From NCBI GenBank assembly GCA_016713875.1, contig JADJOI010000003.1, positions 1,612,001 through 1,676,000 on the forward strand: DNA of 64,000 nt, given 5' to 3'. The position numbers and the translations under genes were made by a program. Origin of the DNA: Flavobacteriales bacterium (GTDB taxonomy: Bacteria; Bacteroidota; Bacteroidia; Flavobacteriales_F; PHOS-HE28). A model generated the notes under the pieces. That model was not told where the DNA came from and made no database searches. It was given only the letters and a program-made list of their open reading frames with translations. Every line of letters starts with the position of its first letter. Within the stretch, counting starts at the first letter, position 1. Positions 53,976 to 62,548 of the stretch are shown piece after piece.

Positions 53976-54563
53976 ATGGACCAACCGGGAGCCGAACTGT
54001 ACATCCTCTCGCGGCTGCGGCATGAGCTGCCCAAGGCACGCACGTACCACAACTTCAGCCACACGCTGGACGTGTACCGGTCGGTGGTGGCCAACGCCGC
54101 TCAGGCGGACGTGCATGGCGAGGATATGGACCTGCTACGGACCGCGGCGCTCTACCATGATTCGGGCTTCCTGGTGCAGGACCTGGAGCACGAGGCGGCC
54201 GGTTGTGTGCTGGCGCGCGAGGCGCTGCCGCAGTTCGGGTACAGCCCCGGGCAGATCGAGCGTGTATGCGCGATGGTGATGGCCACCAAGATCCCCCAGC
54301 GGCCCCAGGATGAGCTGGGCATGTTGCTCTGCGATGCCGACCTGGACTACCTGGGGCGGTCGGATTTCTTCCGCATCGGCACCACGCTCTTCTGGGAGCT
54401 TCGGAACTACGGGGTACTGACCACCGAGCGACAGTGGAACGAGCTGCAGGTGCGTTTCCTGGAGGCCCACACGTACTTCACCGAGCAGAGCCGACGGGAA
54501 CGTGAGCCGGTGAAACAGCGCCACTTGGCGGAAGTGAAGCGCTGGCTCGAGGAGAACCCGTGA
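53976..54563 (+). CDS. HD domain-containing protein (putative metal-dependent phosphohydrolase)
   Basis: A 195-aa cytoplasmic HD-fold protein: ARTYHNFSHTLDVYRSV (first His), LLRTAALYHDSGFLVQ (the HD pair), then AGCVLAREALPQFGY and LLCDADLDYLGR (last Asp). HD proteins hydrolyse nucleotide or phosphoester substrates; this subgroup resembles small YedJ/PdeA-like enzymes. TACCTTGC ends 5 nt before the ATG at 53976, so the in-frame codons upstream are not used. Its stop abuts that of the convergent gene at 54564. Confidence 0.9.
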   Translation: MDQPGAELYILSRLRHELPKARTYHNFSHTLDVYRSVVANAAQADVHGEDMDLLRTAALYHDSGFLVQDLEHEAAGCVLAREALPQFGYSPGQIERVCAMVMATKIPQRPQDELGMLLCDADLDYLGRSDFFRIGTTLFWELRNYGVLTTERQWNELQVRFLEAHTYFTEQSRREREPVKQRHLAEVKRWLEENP

Positions 54564-54908
54564 TCAGGCCTTTGGGCGCGACCACCAGGCCCAGGCGTAC
54601 AACAGCGCCACCACGGCCAGTGGACCGCTGATCGCGAGCACCCAATCCGGTCGGTCCGACGCCCACAGGGCATAGATGCCCGCGAGGACCCCGAACGCGA
54701 GCGCCCCGATCCACGCCTTGCGCCAGGCCACCACCACGATCAGCAGGCAAGCCAATGCGGGCAGCAGGTGCAGAAGGGCATCGCGCAAGCGTTCGAACCC
54801 ATCGCCCGGCCCGGTGAACGTGTCCGCGGCGAAGAGACCGAGGAACAGGATGACGAGCAACGCGGCACCGCGCGAGACCCAGCGCAACAGGATGGCAGAC
54901 ATGGACAT
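54564..54908 (-). CDS. small membrane protein of unknown function
   Basis: A 114-aa protein with four hydrophobic segments (ILLRWVSRGAALLVILFLGL, LLHLLPALACLLIVVVAWRK, IGALAFGVLAGIYALW, VLAISGPLAVVALLYAWAWW). No soluble domain and no motif are recognised. The start is the ATG at 54906-54908; a second ATG lies two codons in. TACTTTCC ends 8 nt upstream. The upstream CPBP protease gene is on the same strand. Confidence 0.7.
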   Translation of the reverse strand: MSMSAILLRWVSRGAALLVILFLGLFAADTFTGPGDGFERLRDALLHLLPALACLLIVVVAWRKAWIGALAFGVLAGIYALWASDRPDWVLAISGPLAVVALLYAWAWWSRPKA

Positions 54909-55014
54909 GACCGGTGGGAAAGTAGCGCAACCTAGGTGAAGGAACGCGGACGCGCGATGACCGCGCTCACGAGCGGCGCCGAGGCGGGAGGAACGGCAGC
55001 CGTCGCTGGTCAGC

Positions 55015-55947
55015 TCAAGCACCTCCGGTGAACAGCGCCCTTCGGTAGGGGCCGTCGACAGCGACCACGACCATGCTCAGGAGCAGCAGCCCTAGGATGC
55101 CTGTGAGCCCGGCGATGGACCCCAACAGCGGGTGGCCCTGGACGGCAAAGAGGGCGTAGGTGCCGGCACTTCCGTTGATGATGCCGTGCAGCAGAGCACT
55201 GGTCCACACGTGACCGGTTCGCCAGCGCGTGTGGTCGAAGAGCACCGCGAGCACCAGGCAGAGCAACACCATCATGCCGATACCGGCCACGGGATGACCG
55301 GGGTAGTTGTGGCCGATGGCGATGAGCGGTGCGTGCCAGAGCCCCCAGACCAGGCCGGTGAAGCCGATGCGCCGGGCCGCGGGCCAATGCGCGAGCCGGC
55401 CCCAGAGGTAGCCTCGCCAGCCCAGCTCCTCGCCCAGCATGAAGGGGAGGTTCACCGTGCAGGCCGCCAGCACGGCGGCGAAAAGAGCCCCGAGCAGGAT
55501 GAGCACCGGTGGAAAGCGTCGGAGCGGGGCGAGCTTCACCTCCTCCACTGGTTCCGCTCCCAGCTTGGCCACGAGGTCCTGCACCTGGTCGACCAGGCCA
55601 TCGCTGGTGAACACCACACGCCCGAAGCCGCCTTCAGGGAAGCCCCCGGATAGGATGGCGGTGGTGGCCAGGATCACCGGCACGATCGCGATGCCCACGC
55701 CGGCGGTGAGCAGGAAGGGACGCAGGCGGAAGGGACGGATCGCCACACCCAGCGCGGGCCAGCCCGCACGGTCGAAGCGATGCGCGCACAGCAGGGCGGC
55801 GAGGGCGGGGCCGAACATGGCGGCACCCGCCACCACCGCGTATCCCGGCGCCGTGGCGCTCCGCACCCCGAAGGCCATGCCCACCAAGGCGATCGCCCAA
55901 CTGATGCCGAAGGCCAGGGCCAGGAACCGCCAACCACGTCCGTCCAT
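55015..55947 (-). CDS. CPBP family intramembrane metalloprotease (Rce1-like)
   Basis: A 310-aa protein with about eight membrane segments. The family motif EExxxR is GEELGWRGYLWGRLA, followed by the second motif GLVWGLWHAPLIAIGHN (FxxxHxP-like), then HTRWRTGHVWTSALLHGIIN with the last conserved His. In bacteria these proteins process bacteriocin-like peptides or prenylated proteins, or act as immunity factors; the substrate is unknown. TACATTGC (on the minus strand) ends exactly 4 nt before the ATG. The stop lies past the start of the 54564 gene, so the pair may be co-transcribed. Confidence 0.92.
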   Translation of the reverse strand: MDGRGWRFLALAFGISWAIALVGMAFGVRSATAPGYAVVAGAAMFGPALAALLCAHRFDRAGWPALGVAIRPFRLRPFLLTAGVGIAIVPVILATTAILSGGFPEGGFGRVVFTSDGLVDQVQDLVAKLGAEPVEEVKLAPLRRFPPVLILLGALFAAVLAACTVNLPFMLGEELGWRGYLWGRLAHWPAARRIGFTGLVWGLWHAPLIAIGHNYPGHPVAGIGMMVLLCLVLAVLFDHTRWRTGHVWTSALLHGIINGSAGTYALFAVQGHPLLGSIAGLTGILGLLLLSMVVVAVDGPYRRALFTGGA

Positions 55948-55980
55948 GTCGGCAATGTAGGCGGATGGAACGCGGCGACC

Positions 55981-57087
55981 TTACATGGCCTTGTCGCGCA
56001 CCACCACATAGTTGAGCTTCAACTGCGTGGTACCGACGAGCGCCTCATCCAGGTGCAACACACCGGCCTGGTGCTCGGTCCGCTCGTTCTTCTCCCCCAC
56101 GTTGAGCAGGCTGTGGCAGCGCTGGACGGTGATCCGCGGTGCGCTCAGCCGGGTGACGATGCGGAAGCTCTCATGCCACCACCCGATGTCCTGGACGTTG
56201 AGCTGCCCCATGACGTAGCGGATCACCGGCGCCTTCTGCGGTCCATTCCAGTACACGTTGCCGAGGGTGACGCTGGCCTTGCTGGGCATGTTGACATGGA
56301 TGGAGGCGATCCGCGCGGCGTGCTCCACATGGAAGTTGGCCAGGGTGAAGGACTTCACCACCGTGTTGCTGGCGATCGACGCCTCGTCGCCGTCCGTGAC
56401 CGCGGAGAGGTAAAGATCATGGTCGCACGGGGCGCCCTCGCTCACACAGTCGGTCATACGCACACCGCCGCTGTTGAATACGGCGTAGGCCTCCGTGGTG
56501 GAGGCGGCGCAATACACGCGGCATTGTTCGAGGACCGCGCTGTTGCTCTGGCTGTTGAAGGCGGTGGCCCCAGGCCAGTCGCCCTGCCGCACCACGATGC
56601 CCCGGCCGGTCGGGTTGGTGACGAACACGTGCTCCAGGCGGGCCATGAGGCAGAACCGAAGGTCCACCGCGGTCTCGGTCTGCCGAACGCACTTCACGTT
56701 GCGCACCGAACTGCCAAGCGTGGCCTGTAGGTCGATGGCTTTCCGACCGCCCTCGATCAGGGCGAAATCGCGGATGACGTAGCGGGACGATAAACGGGCC
56801 ACTGCGGCCTTCTGATCGGCCACTGCGCAGGTGAATCCGCGCGAGCCAGGACCCAAACGCAAGGTTGCCCCAGCCCCATCAATGATCAGGAGAGGTCGGG
56901 CGGGTAGCTCAATATCGGTCGAACAGCTGTACTCCGCAGCCCCATCGAACCGCACCTCCGTCGCGTCGGCCGGCAGCGTGGCGAAGAAGGCGGCCACGTT
57001 CCCCGGCGGCACGGTGTATGGAACAGCTAGGGTGCGAGGGTATCCATGGCCCAGGACAAGGACGAGCACGAGCGCACTGCGATGCAT
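55981..57087 (-). CDS. secreted parallel beta-helix protein
   Basis: A 368-aa exported protein (signal peptide MHRSALVLVLVLGHGYPRTL). The body has repeating right-handed beta-helix rungs: LLIIDGAGATLRLGPGSRGF, YVIRDFALIEGGRKAI, VRNVKCVRQTETAVDLRF, SNSAVLEQCRVYCAAST, FTLANFHVEHAARI. This is the pectate-lyase-like or phage-tailspike-like fold, but no catalytic residues are recognisable. CACCTTTG on the minus strand ends 4 nt before the ATG. The palindrome array lies just upstream, between this gene and the divergent hydrolase. Confidence 0.75.
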   Translation of the reverse strand: MHRSALVLVLVLGHGYPRTLAVPYTVPPGNVAAFFATLPADATEVRFDGAAEYSCSTDIELPARPLLIIDGAGATLRLGPGSRGFTCAVADQKAAVARLSSRYVIRDFALIEGGRKAIDLQATLGSSVRNVKCVRQTETAVDLRFCLMARLEHVFVTNPTGRGIVVRQGDWPGATAFNSQSNSAVLEQCRVYCAASTTEAYAVFNSGGVRMTDCVSEGAPCDHDLYLSAVTDGDEASIASNTVVKSFTLANFHVEHAARIASIHVNMPSKASVTLGNVYWNGPQKAPVIRYVMGQLNVQDIGWWHESFRIVTRLSAPRITVQRCHSLLNVGEKNERTEHQAGVLHLDEALVGTTQLKLNYVVVRDKAM

Positions 57088-57132
57088 GGTGCAAAGGTGG
57101 GCTGCCAAGGAAAGGAGCTGTGGCATGGGCAC

Positions 57133-57552
57133 GGAACATATGTATGGCCATACATATGTTCCATGGTCCCGAGCGTTGGCCGTGTGGAGGCTCGTTACGC
57201 GCCAACCCCGGTCCAGGGCGGATGAGAGGCGATCGAGGCACCAGAGATGCCCAGTACGACCCTGCTGAAGTATGTATGGCCATACATATGTTCCCCCTGT
57301 CGAATTGGAGGTTCATGCGCCTGAATTGCTTAGTCCCTTGTCCTGCAAGGAGTGCAGCTCATGGGCCTGAGCCATCACCCCGATCGAAAACCAGGATATA
57401 TGTATGGCCATACATATGTTCCAAGGTCCGGAAAGGAGACTTCGCCGAAGCCGACATGTGTAAACCCGCGTCCAGTGCGACTCACGGGCGTTCGGCCCTG
57501 TGCCGCTCCCCCTCAAGACCATCCTGAAGTATGTATGGCCATACATACATGG
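57133..57552. repeat. array of four palindromes spaced about 130 bp
   Basis: Four copies of a TATGTATGG/CCATACATA palindrome, centred at about 57147, 57279, 57407 and 57538 (spacing 132, 128 and 131 bp). Copy 1 (57133-57162) is a perfect 30-bp palindrome with half-site GGAACATATGTATGG. The others have 18-20 bp perfect cores, and copies 1-3 share the right flank TATGTTCC. The DNA between copies is partly related: units 1 and 3 share GGTCC near the start, ACCC-x-x-GTCCAG in the middle and CTGAAGTATG at the end. So the unit is a degenerate repeat of about 130 bp. It fills the 496-bp gap 57088-57583, which has no other feature. Confidence 0.85.
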
Positions 57553-57583
57553 ATAGTACCGGTCATCGTCTACCTTGACCGCC

Positions 57584-58339
57584 GTGCGCCCCACCCTCCT
57601 CCTCGTCCATGGCTTTCCGCAGGATGCCACCCTCTGGGAAGGAACCGCGGCCGCACTGCACGAACGGGCAGACGTCATCACCCCGGACCTTCGGGGGTTC
57701 GGATCGGATGCCCGCGAGGTGCCGAGCGTCCTCAGCATGGACGTGCTGGCCGAGGACCTCGCCGACCTTCTGGACCAGCGCGGTGTGCACCGGGCGGTGA
57801 TCGGTGGGCTGAGCATGGGCGGTTACGTAGCGCTGGCGTTCGCCGAACGATGGCCCCAGCGGGTGCAAGCCTTGGTGCTGTGCAACACGCGGTCCACCGC
57901 TGATACGGTCGAGGCACGCCAGGCCAGGCTCGGTACCGCGGAGACCGCCCTCACCAAGGGAACGGCGGTGATCGCCAGGGGGATGATGCCGAAGCTGCTG
58001 TCCCGAACGACACGTCGCGCGCAACCCGGACTGGCCGCGCGGGTCGAGGCCATGATGGCCCGGCAGCGTCCCGTAGCGGTGGCCGCCGCCGCCATGGGAA
58101 TGGCCGCACGGCCGGACCGCACCGCCGTGCTGCAGGGGCTCCGGGTCCCCGTGCTGATCATCACGGGTGAAGAGGATGACCTGATGCCGCTGCCCACCAG
58201 CCAAGCTATGCAGGAGGCTGCGACGGACGCCCGGCTCAGAGTGATCCCTGGCGTCGGGCACCTGAGCAACTTGGAGCGACCTGATGCGTTCCATCGAGCG
58301 GTGCGCGACTTCCTGAACGAGCTGTCCCGGTCGACATGA
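57584..58339 (+). CDS. alpha/beta hydrolase
   Basis: A 251-aa soluble hydrolase: oxyanion loop LVHGFPQDATLWE, nucleophile elbow GGLSMGGYVALAFA, catalytic Asp in LIITGEEDDLMPL, His in PGVGHLSNLERP. It belongs to the esterase/haloperoxidase-like subgroup; the substrate is unknown. There is no ATG. TACCTTGA (57571-57578) ends 5 nt before the GTG at 57584, so that GTG is the likely start rather than the TTG at 57575 that lies inside the element. The stop overlaps the ATG of the EamA gene. Confidence 0.87.
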   Translation: MRPTLLLVHGFPQDATLWEGTAAALHERADVITPDLRGFGSDAREVPSVLSMDVLAEDLADLLDQRGVHRAVIGGLSMGGYVALAFAERWPQRVQALVLCNTRSTADTVEARQARLGTAETALTKGTAVIARGMMPKLLSRTTRRAQPGLAARVEAMMARQRPVAVAAAAMGMAARPDRTAVLQGLRVPVLIITGEEDDLMPLPTSQAMQEAATDARLRVIPGVGHLSNLERPDAFHRAVRDFLNELSRST

Positions 58340-59265
58340 GCACTTCCGGTCCGGAGCGGTGGCGGGTGGTCCTTGCCTTCGCGGCCATCTATCTCATTTG
58401 GGGAAGCACGTACTACTTCATCCGTGAAGCTCTGACCGGCTTTCCACCCATGCTGTTGGGTGGCTTCCGGTTCGCGACGGCGGGACTCCTGATGCTCGGC
58501 TGGTGCGCGCTCACCGGGCAGGATATCCGGCCGGGTCGGGCCCTGGGGCTCGCTGGGCTCGTAGGGGTTCTGCTGTTGTTCGTAGGCAATGGGGTGGTCG
58601 TCTGGGTCGAACGCACCCTTCCCAGCAGTGTGGTGGCCATCCTGATCGCGGTGGCACCCTTGAGCTTCGTGTTGCTCGACCGGCCTCAATGGTCGGTGAA
58701 CCTGCGCAGCCCTTCCGTGCTGCTGGGCGTGGTAGGTGGGTTCGCCGGCGTGTGGCTCCTGTTCAGTGGGCGGCTCTCTGCCCAGGGCTCCGCGGATGCA
58801 TGGGCGGAGGAACGTACAGCATTGGTCTGGATGGTGCTGGCCATCACCGCATGGCCTGCGGGCAGCTTGATCGCTAAGTACAGACCCTCCCCACTGCCCG
58901 CCGCGGTGAACACCTCGTGGCAGATGCTCTCCGGCGCGGCCGCCTTCATGGTCGCCGCCACCGCCCGTGGAGAATGGGGTGGCGTTCAGTGGCCCTCGAT
59001 CCCCGTTCGGGCATGGGGCGCCATGGGCTACCTCATCGTGCTCGGCTCGCTCGTGGGGTACAGCGCCTACGTGTGGCTGCTCAGCGTGCGGCCCGCCGCC
59101 CAGGTCAGCACCTATGCCTACGTGAACCCGGTGGTGGCCGTTCTGTTCGGCGTGGTCCTGGGCGAGGAGCGGCTGGGCTGGCGGGAGCTGGCCGGTCTGG
59201 GCATCATCCTCACCGGTGTGCTGTTGATCAACCTGGCCCGCTACCGCGATCGATCGCGGCGTTGA
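58336..59265 (+). CDS. EamA family (DMT superfamily) transporter
   Basis: A 309-aa inner-membrane protein with ten helices in two EamA repeats: IYLIWGSTYYFIREALTGFP at the start of the first repeat, then WMVLAITAWPAGSLIAKYRP at the start of the second, with SAYVWLLSVRPAAQVSTYAY near the end. DMT proteins export amino acids, purines or other metabolites; the substrate is unknown. It overlaps the hydrolase gene by 4 bp (ATGA), so the two are coupled. Confidence 0.93.
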   Translation: MSTSGPERWRVVLAFAAIYLIWGSTYYFIREALTGFPPMLLGGFRFATAGLLMLGWCALTGQDIRPGRALGLAGLVGVLLLFVGNGVVVWVERTLPSSVVAILIAVAPLSFVLLDRPQWSVNLRSPSVLLGVVGGFAGVWLLFSGRLSAQGSADAWAEERTALVWMVLAITAWPAGSLIAKYRPSPLPAAVNTSWQMLSGAAAFMVAATARGEWGGVQWPSIPVRAWGAMGYLIVLGSLVGYSAYVWLLSVRPAAQVSTYAYVNPVVAVLFGVVLGEERLGWRELAGLGIILTGVLLINLARYRDRSRR

Positions 59266-59290
59266 TCCGGAGCGGTTCCTTTGCAGTGAC

Positions 59291-59878
59291 ATGCTCACCG
59301 CCGACCTCAGCGCAGCCGTGGAACTGCGCACCCCTCGTCTGTTGTTGAGGCCCTTCACGTCCCAGGACACCAAAGCCTTGTTCCAACTGCGTTCCGACGA
59401 GCGTGTGATGGGCATGATCGGCAGACCGCGCACGACCTCCCTGGATGATGCCCATGCGTTGATCGAACGCACCTGGGCCGACCAGGCCGCGTCGAATGGG
59501 GTCTCCTGGGCCGTCCAGCTCGCCGGTGCCGCGGAGATGTGCGGCACCATTGGCCTCTATCGCCCGAACTGGGAGCACCACCGGATCGAGGTCGGTTATC
59601 TGCTCCTCCCCGAGCTCTGGGGTCAGGGCCTGATGGGAGAAGCTTTGCATGCCGTCGTGGATCTGGCCTTCGCGCGGTATGGCTTTCATAGCGTCGAGGC
59701 CATCACCGACCCGCTGAACACCGCCTCGCGGAGGCTTTTGGAGAAGAACGGCTTCGTCCTCGAAGGCCTCTTCAAGGAGAACTACCATTGGAACGGCATG
59801 TTCCTCGATTCAGCGGTGTACAGCCTGCTGGATCCGGCATCCCGCATGGAGCCAGCGCTGAATGCTCCCCCACCCTGA
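59291..59878 (+). CDS. GNAT family N-acetyltransferase (RimJ-like)
   Basis: A 195-aa acetyltransferase of the RimJ/RimL-type subgroup: ELRTPRLLLRPFTSQDTKAL start, then RIEVGYLLLPELWGQGLMGE (acetyl-CoA site Q-x-G-x-G/A) and DPLNTASRRLLEKNGFVLEG. It may acetylate ribosomal-protein N-termini or small amines. It follows the EamA gene by 25 bp; a TTCCTTTG element (59276-59283) ends 7 nt before the ATG, so it could have its own start. Confidence 0.92.
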   Translation: MLTADLSAAVELRTPRLLLRPFTSQDTKALFQLRSDERVMGMIGRPRTTSLDDAHALIERTWADQAASNGVSWAVQLAGAAEMCGTIGLYRPNWEHHRIEVGYLLLPELWGQGLMGEALHAVVDLAFARYGFHSVEAITDPLNTASRRLLEKNGFVLEGLFKENYHWNGMFLDSAVYSLLDPASRMEPALNAPPP

Positions 59879-60123
59879 CCTGACGGTCGACCATCGCCTT
59901 CATCGGCCTTCACCCACGGTCGATGGCGTCCGGCCGGCGCGGAGCTTTGCCGATCGGTGGATGGTCCGTGCGATGGCGCAGCCTAGGGTCGGACCGCACA
60001 TGGCAACGTTTCCGATGCACACGGGGTCTTTCCCGAACGGCACTACCTTGCGGTGGCCGCCTGGCCAGCGGCCGATCGAACCATTCGCGACCACCTTGGT
60101 CCAACCCTCCAACCTCAACGACC

Positions 60124-60525
60124 ATGATCCGTACCCTCATCATCCCCATCGTCACGCTGGTGCTCGCGGCTTCGCCCCTGCACGCTCAGGAGCGCACCGC
60201 CTCGCGGCAGCGCACACCGGAGGACGCCGCCACGCGTGCCGCGCGCCGCACCGAGCATATGCGAAGCACCCTTCAGCTCACCGAGGACCAGGTGGCCCAG
60301 GTGCAGGCCATCAACCTGAAGCACGCCGAGGCCGTGGAAGCCGCACGCGCAGCCGACAAGGCCCAGCGTGACCAGGAACGGCAGGAACTGAAGACATCAT
60401 ACGACGCCGACCTGAAGGCCGTGCTGACCCCTGAGCAGTACGACCGGCTGCTCGAACAGCGGAGGAAGCAGACCGAGCGGCGGGAGGAACGACCCGCACC
60501 GCAGCGCCCGGCTCATCAGGAGTAA
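60124..60525 (+). CDS. Spy/CpxP-like periplasmic protein
   Basis: A 133-aa exported protein (signal peptide MIRTLIIPIVTLVLAASPLHA). The mature chain is helical and highly charged with two LTxxQ-like motifs (LQLTEDQVAQVQAINLKHAE and VLTPEQYDRLLEQR), as in Spy/CpxP chaperone-like proteins of Bacteroidota. It is probably an envelope stress or chaperone-like protein. A TACCTTGC element lies about 73 bp upstream, giving a longer leader than for most genes here. A terminator follows. The gap before the gene (59879-60123) shows nothing else. Confidence 0.8.
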   Translation: MIRTLIIPIVTLVLAASPLHAQERTASRQRTPEDAATRAARRTEHMRSTLQLTEDQVAQVQAINLKHAEAVEAARAADKAQRDQERQELKTSYDADLKAVLTPEQYDRLLEQRRKQTERREERPAPQRPAHQE

Positions 60526-60543
60526 GCGCTGACAACAGCAATG

Positions 60544-60575
60544 TGCGGGGCGCCTGCGGGCGCCCCGCATCTTTT
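60544..60575 (+). terminator. intrinsic terminator
   Basis: An 11-bp stem TGCGGGGCGCC / GGCGCCCCGCA with loop TGCG, followed by TCTTTT. Confidence 0.9.
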
Positions 60576-60685
60576 CCGGCCTACGTGCGTACACGGGCGC
60601 GCAACGAACAAGGTCGGGCCCGGTGGTTGTTACCTTAGCGCCCGCGAAAACGACAACTGTTCATCCCACCGAGCACGGGCACGAC

Positions 60686-61975
60686 ATGAGCGAGACAGCG
60701 AAGATCATCCTGGGGGACAAGTCCTATGAACTACCGGTCGTGGTGGGTTCAGAGGGAGAGAAAGCCATTGACATCAGCAAGCTTCGCGAGGAGAGCGGCT
60801 ACATCACCCTCGACCTGGGGTACAAGAACACCGGGGCCACGACCAGTGCGATCACCTTTCTCGACGGAGAAGAGGGCATCCTGCACTATCGCGGTTATCC
60901 CATCGAGCAGCTGGCGGAGCAGAGCAGCTTCCTGGAAGTGGCCTACCTTCTGTTGAACGGAGACCTGCCGAACAAGCGGCAGATGGAGGAGTTCGAAGGC
61001 AACGTGCGCTACCACTCGCTGGTGCACGAGGACATGAAGCGGTTCTTCGAGTTCTTCCCGAACAACGCGCACCCCATGGGGATCCTGAGCGCGATGGTGA
61101 ACTCCCTGAGCACGTTCTACCCGAAAAGCCAGGACCCGCATCGTCCCATGAAGGACCGGGAGCGCACCATCTTCAGGCTCATCGCGAAGATGCCCACGCT
61201 CGCCGCCATCAGCTACAAGAACAACCTGGGCCATCCGTACATGTATCCGAGCAACAAGCTCAGCTACGTGGACAACTTCCTGTACATGATGTTCGGCCTG
61301 CCCACCGAGGAGTACAAGGTGGACCCGGTGGTGAGCAACGCCTTGAACAAGCTGTTGATCCTGCACGCCGACCATGAGCAGAACTGCAGCGCAAGCACGG
61401 TGCGGATGGTGGGCAGCAGCCAGGCCAACCTGTACAGCGCGGTCAGCGCTGGCATCGCAGCGCTGTGGGGTCCCCTTCATGGCGGCGCCAACCAGGAGGT
61501 GATCGAGATGCTGGAGACCATCCGCAATGACGGTGGCGACATCCAGAAGTGGGTGAACAAGGCGAAGGACAAGAACGACCCCTTCCGCCTGTTCGGCTTC
61601 GGGCACCGGGTGTACAAGAACTTCGACCCGCGGGCCCGGATCATCAAAAAGGCCTGCGACGACGTGCTGGGCAAGCTCGGCATCTCCGACCCGGTGCTCG
61701 ACATCGCCAAGCAGCTCGAGGAGATCGCCCTGAAGGACGACTACTTCGTGAGCCGCAAGCTCTATCCCAACGTCGATTTCTACAGCGGCATCATCTACCG
61801 CGCGATCGGCATCCCCACCCGCATGTTCACGGTGATGTTCGCCCTGGGCCGCCTGCCGGGGTGGATCGCCCAATGGAAGGAGATGGTGGAGAACAAGGAG
61901 CCCATCGGCCGTCCCCGCCAGATCTACACCGGCGCCACCAAGCGCGACTATGTGGTCATGAAGGACCGCAAGTAG
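60686..61975 (+). CDS. gltA: citrate synthase
   Basis: A 429-aa type II citrate synthase that condenses oxaloacetate and acetyl-CoA, the entry to the TCA cycle. Catalytic residues are His in LHADHEQNCSAS, His in WGPLHGGANQ, then FGFGHRVYKNFDPRA (substrate arginines), and Asp in VDFYSGIIYRA. The NADH-sensitive N-terminal region starts AKIILGDKSYELPVV. The ATG at 60686 was chosen because the upstream codons do not match the family. TACCTTAG at 60631 is a possible -7 element. A strong terminator follows. Confidence 0.97.
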   Translation: MSETAKIILGDKSYELPVVVGSEGEKAIDISKLREESGYITLDLGYKNTGATTSAITFLDGEEGILHYRGYPIEQLAEQSSFLEVAYLLLNGDLPNKRQMEEFEGNVRYHSLVHEDMKRFFEFFPNNAHPMGILSAMVNSLSTFYPKSQDPHRPMKDRERTIFRLIAKMPTLAAISYKNNLGHPYMYPSNKLSYVDNFLYMMFGLPTEEYKVDPVVSNALNKLLILHADHEQNCSASTVRMVGSSQANLYSAVSAGIAALWGPLHGGANQEVIEMLETIRNDGGDIQKWVNKAKDKNDPFRLFGFGHRVYKNFDPRARIIKKACDDVLGKLGISDPVLDIAKQLEEIALKDDYFVSRKLYPNVDFYSGIIYRAIGIPTRMFTVMFALGRLPGWIAQWKEMVENKEPIGRPRQIYTGATKRDYVVMKDRK

Positions 61976-61997
61976 GCCAAGCGCACTGACGATCCTC

Positions 61998-62027
61998 AGC
62001 CCCGGCCGAAGCGCCGGGGCTTTGTTT
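61998..62027 (+). terminator. intrinsic terminator of citrate synthase
   Basis: A 9-bp stem AGCCCCGGC / GCCGGGGCT with loop CGAAGC, followed by TTTGTTTT. Confidence 0.92.
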
Positions 62028-62072
62028 TACGGTCAACGGGTACGAACTTCAACCCATCCAAGCACCCTGACC

Positions 62073-62474
62073 ATGACCACGGCGACCAAAGCACAGACCC
62101 ACAAGCACATCGGCGACCTGCACTTCGAGCACCAAGTGTGGCTGAACCGCCTCCGCTTCTATAAGGACGAGATCGGGATCTTCGAGAAGCGTCTCGAGGA
62201 GATCGTGTCCCGCAACTCCGCCGGCGAGGTGCTCGCCCAAGTGGAGCATTTCCAGAACCAATACATCCGGGAGCGCGAGGTGATCGACGAGCTCCGGCAC
62301 GACATCAAGGAGCACGAGAATTTCCTGGAGAAGGAGAGCAAGGAGCACCCGGTGGCCATCGAACACCGGCTGTATAAGGACCACGCCGGTCTCCGCGATC
62401 GGATGGACACCTTCGAAAAGCTCTATCGGGAGCTGAAGGACGAATTCCATCACTGGCTGGCGAAGTGGATGTGA
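62073..62474 (+). CDS. small coiled-coil protein of unknown function
   Basis: A 133-aa cytoplasmic protein, nearly all helix and rich in Glu, Lys and His (HFEHQVWLNRLRFYKDEIGI, FEKRLEEIVSRNSAGEVLAQ, VIDELRHDIKEHENFLEKES). Heptad hydrophobics suggest a long coiled-coil hairpin. No family is recognised; related small proteins in Bacteroidota are conserved but not studied. It follows the citrate synthase terminator, so it should have its own promoter. Confidence 0.7.
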   Translation: MTTATKAQTHKHIGDLHFEHQVWLNRLRFYKDEIGIFEKRLEEIVSRNSAGEVLAQVEHFQNQYIREREVIDELRHDIKEHENFLEKESKEHPVAIEHRLYKDHAGLRDRMDTFEKLYRELKDEFHHWLAKWM

Positions 62475-62500
62475 TCCCTTCGACGGGCGAGTACGAACGT

Positions 62501-62528
62501 GAACAGGCGGCCTGCGGGCCGCCTGTTC
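62501..62528. terminator. 12-bp hairpin between convergent genes
   Basis: GAACAGGCGGCC / GGCCGCCTGTTC around the loop TGCG, in the 74-bp gap between the ends of the genes at 62474 and 62549. There is no T tract, so it may serve as a bidirectional barrier. Confidence 0.6.
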
Positions 62529-62548
62529 CATTCGGGGCAATGTCCAGC

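Noticed and set aside
57133..57552. CRISPR array
   Set aside because: Repeats are perfect palindromes only 18-30 bp long, spacers are about 100 bp and partly similar to each other, and no cas genes are near.
57575..57577. TTG as start of the alpha/beta hydrolase
   Set aside because: It lies inside the TACCTTGA promoter element; the GTG at 57584 has the usual spacing from that element and begins at the first strand of the fold.
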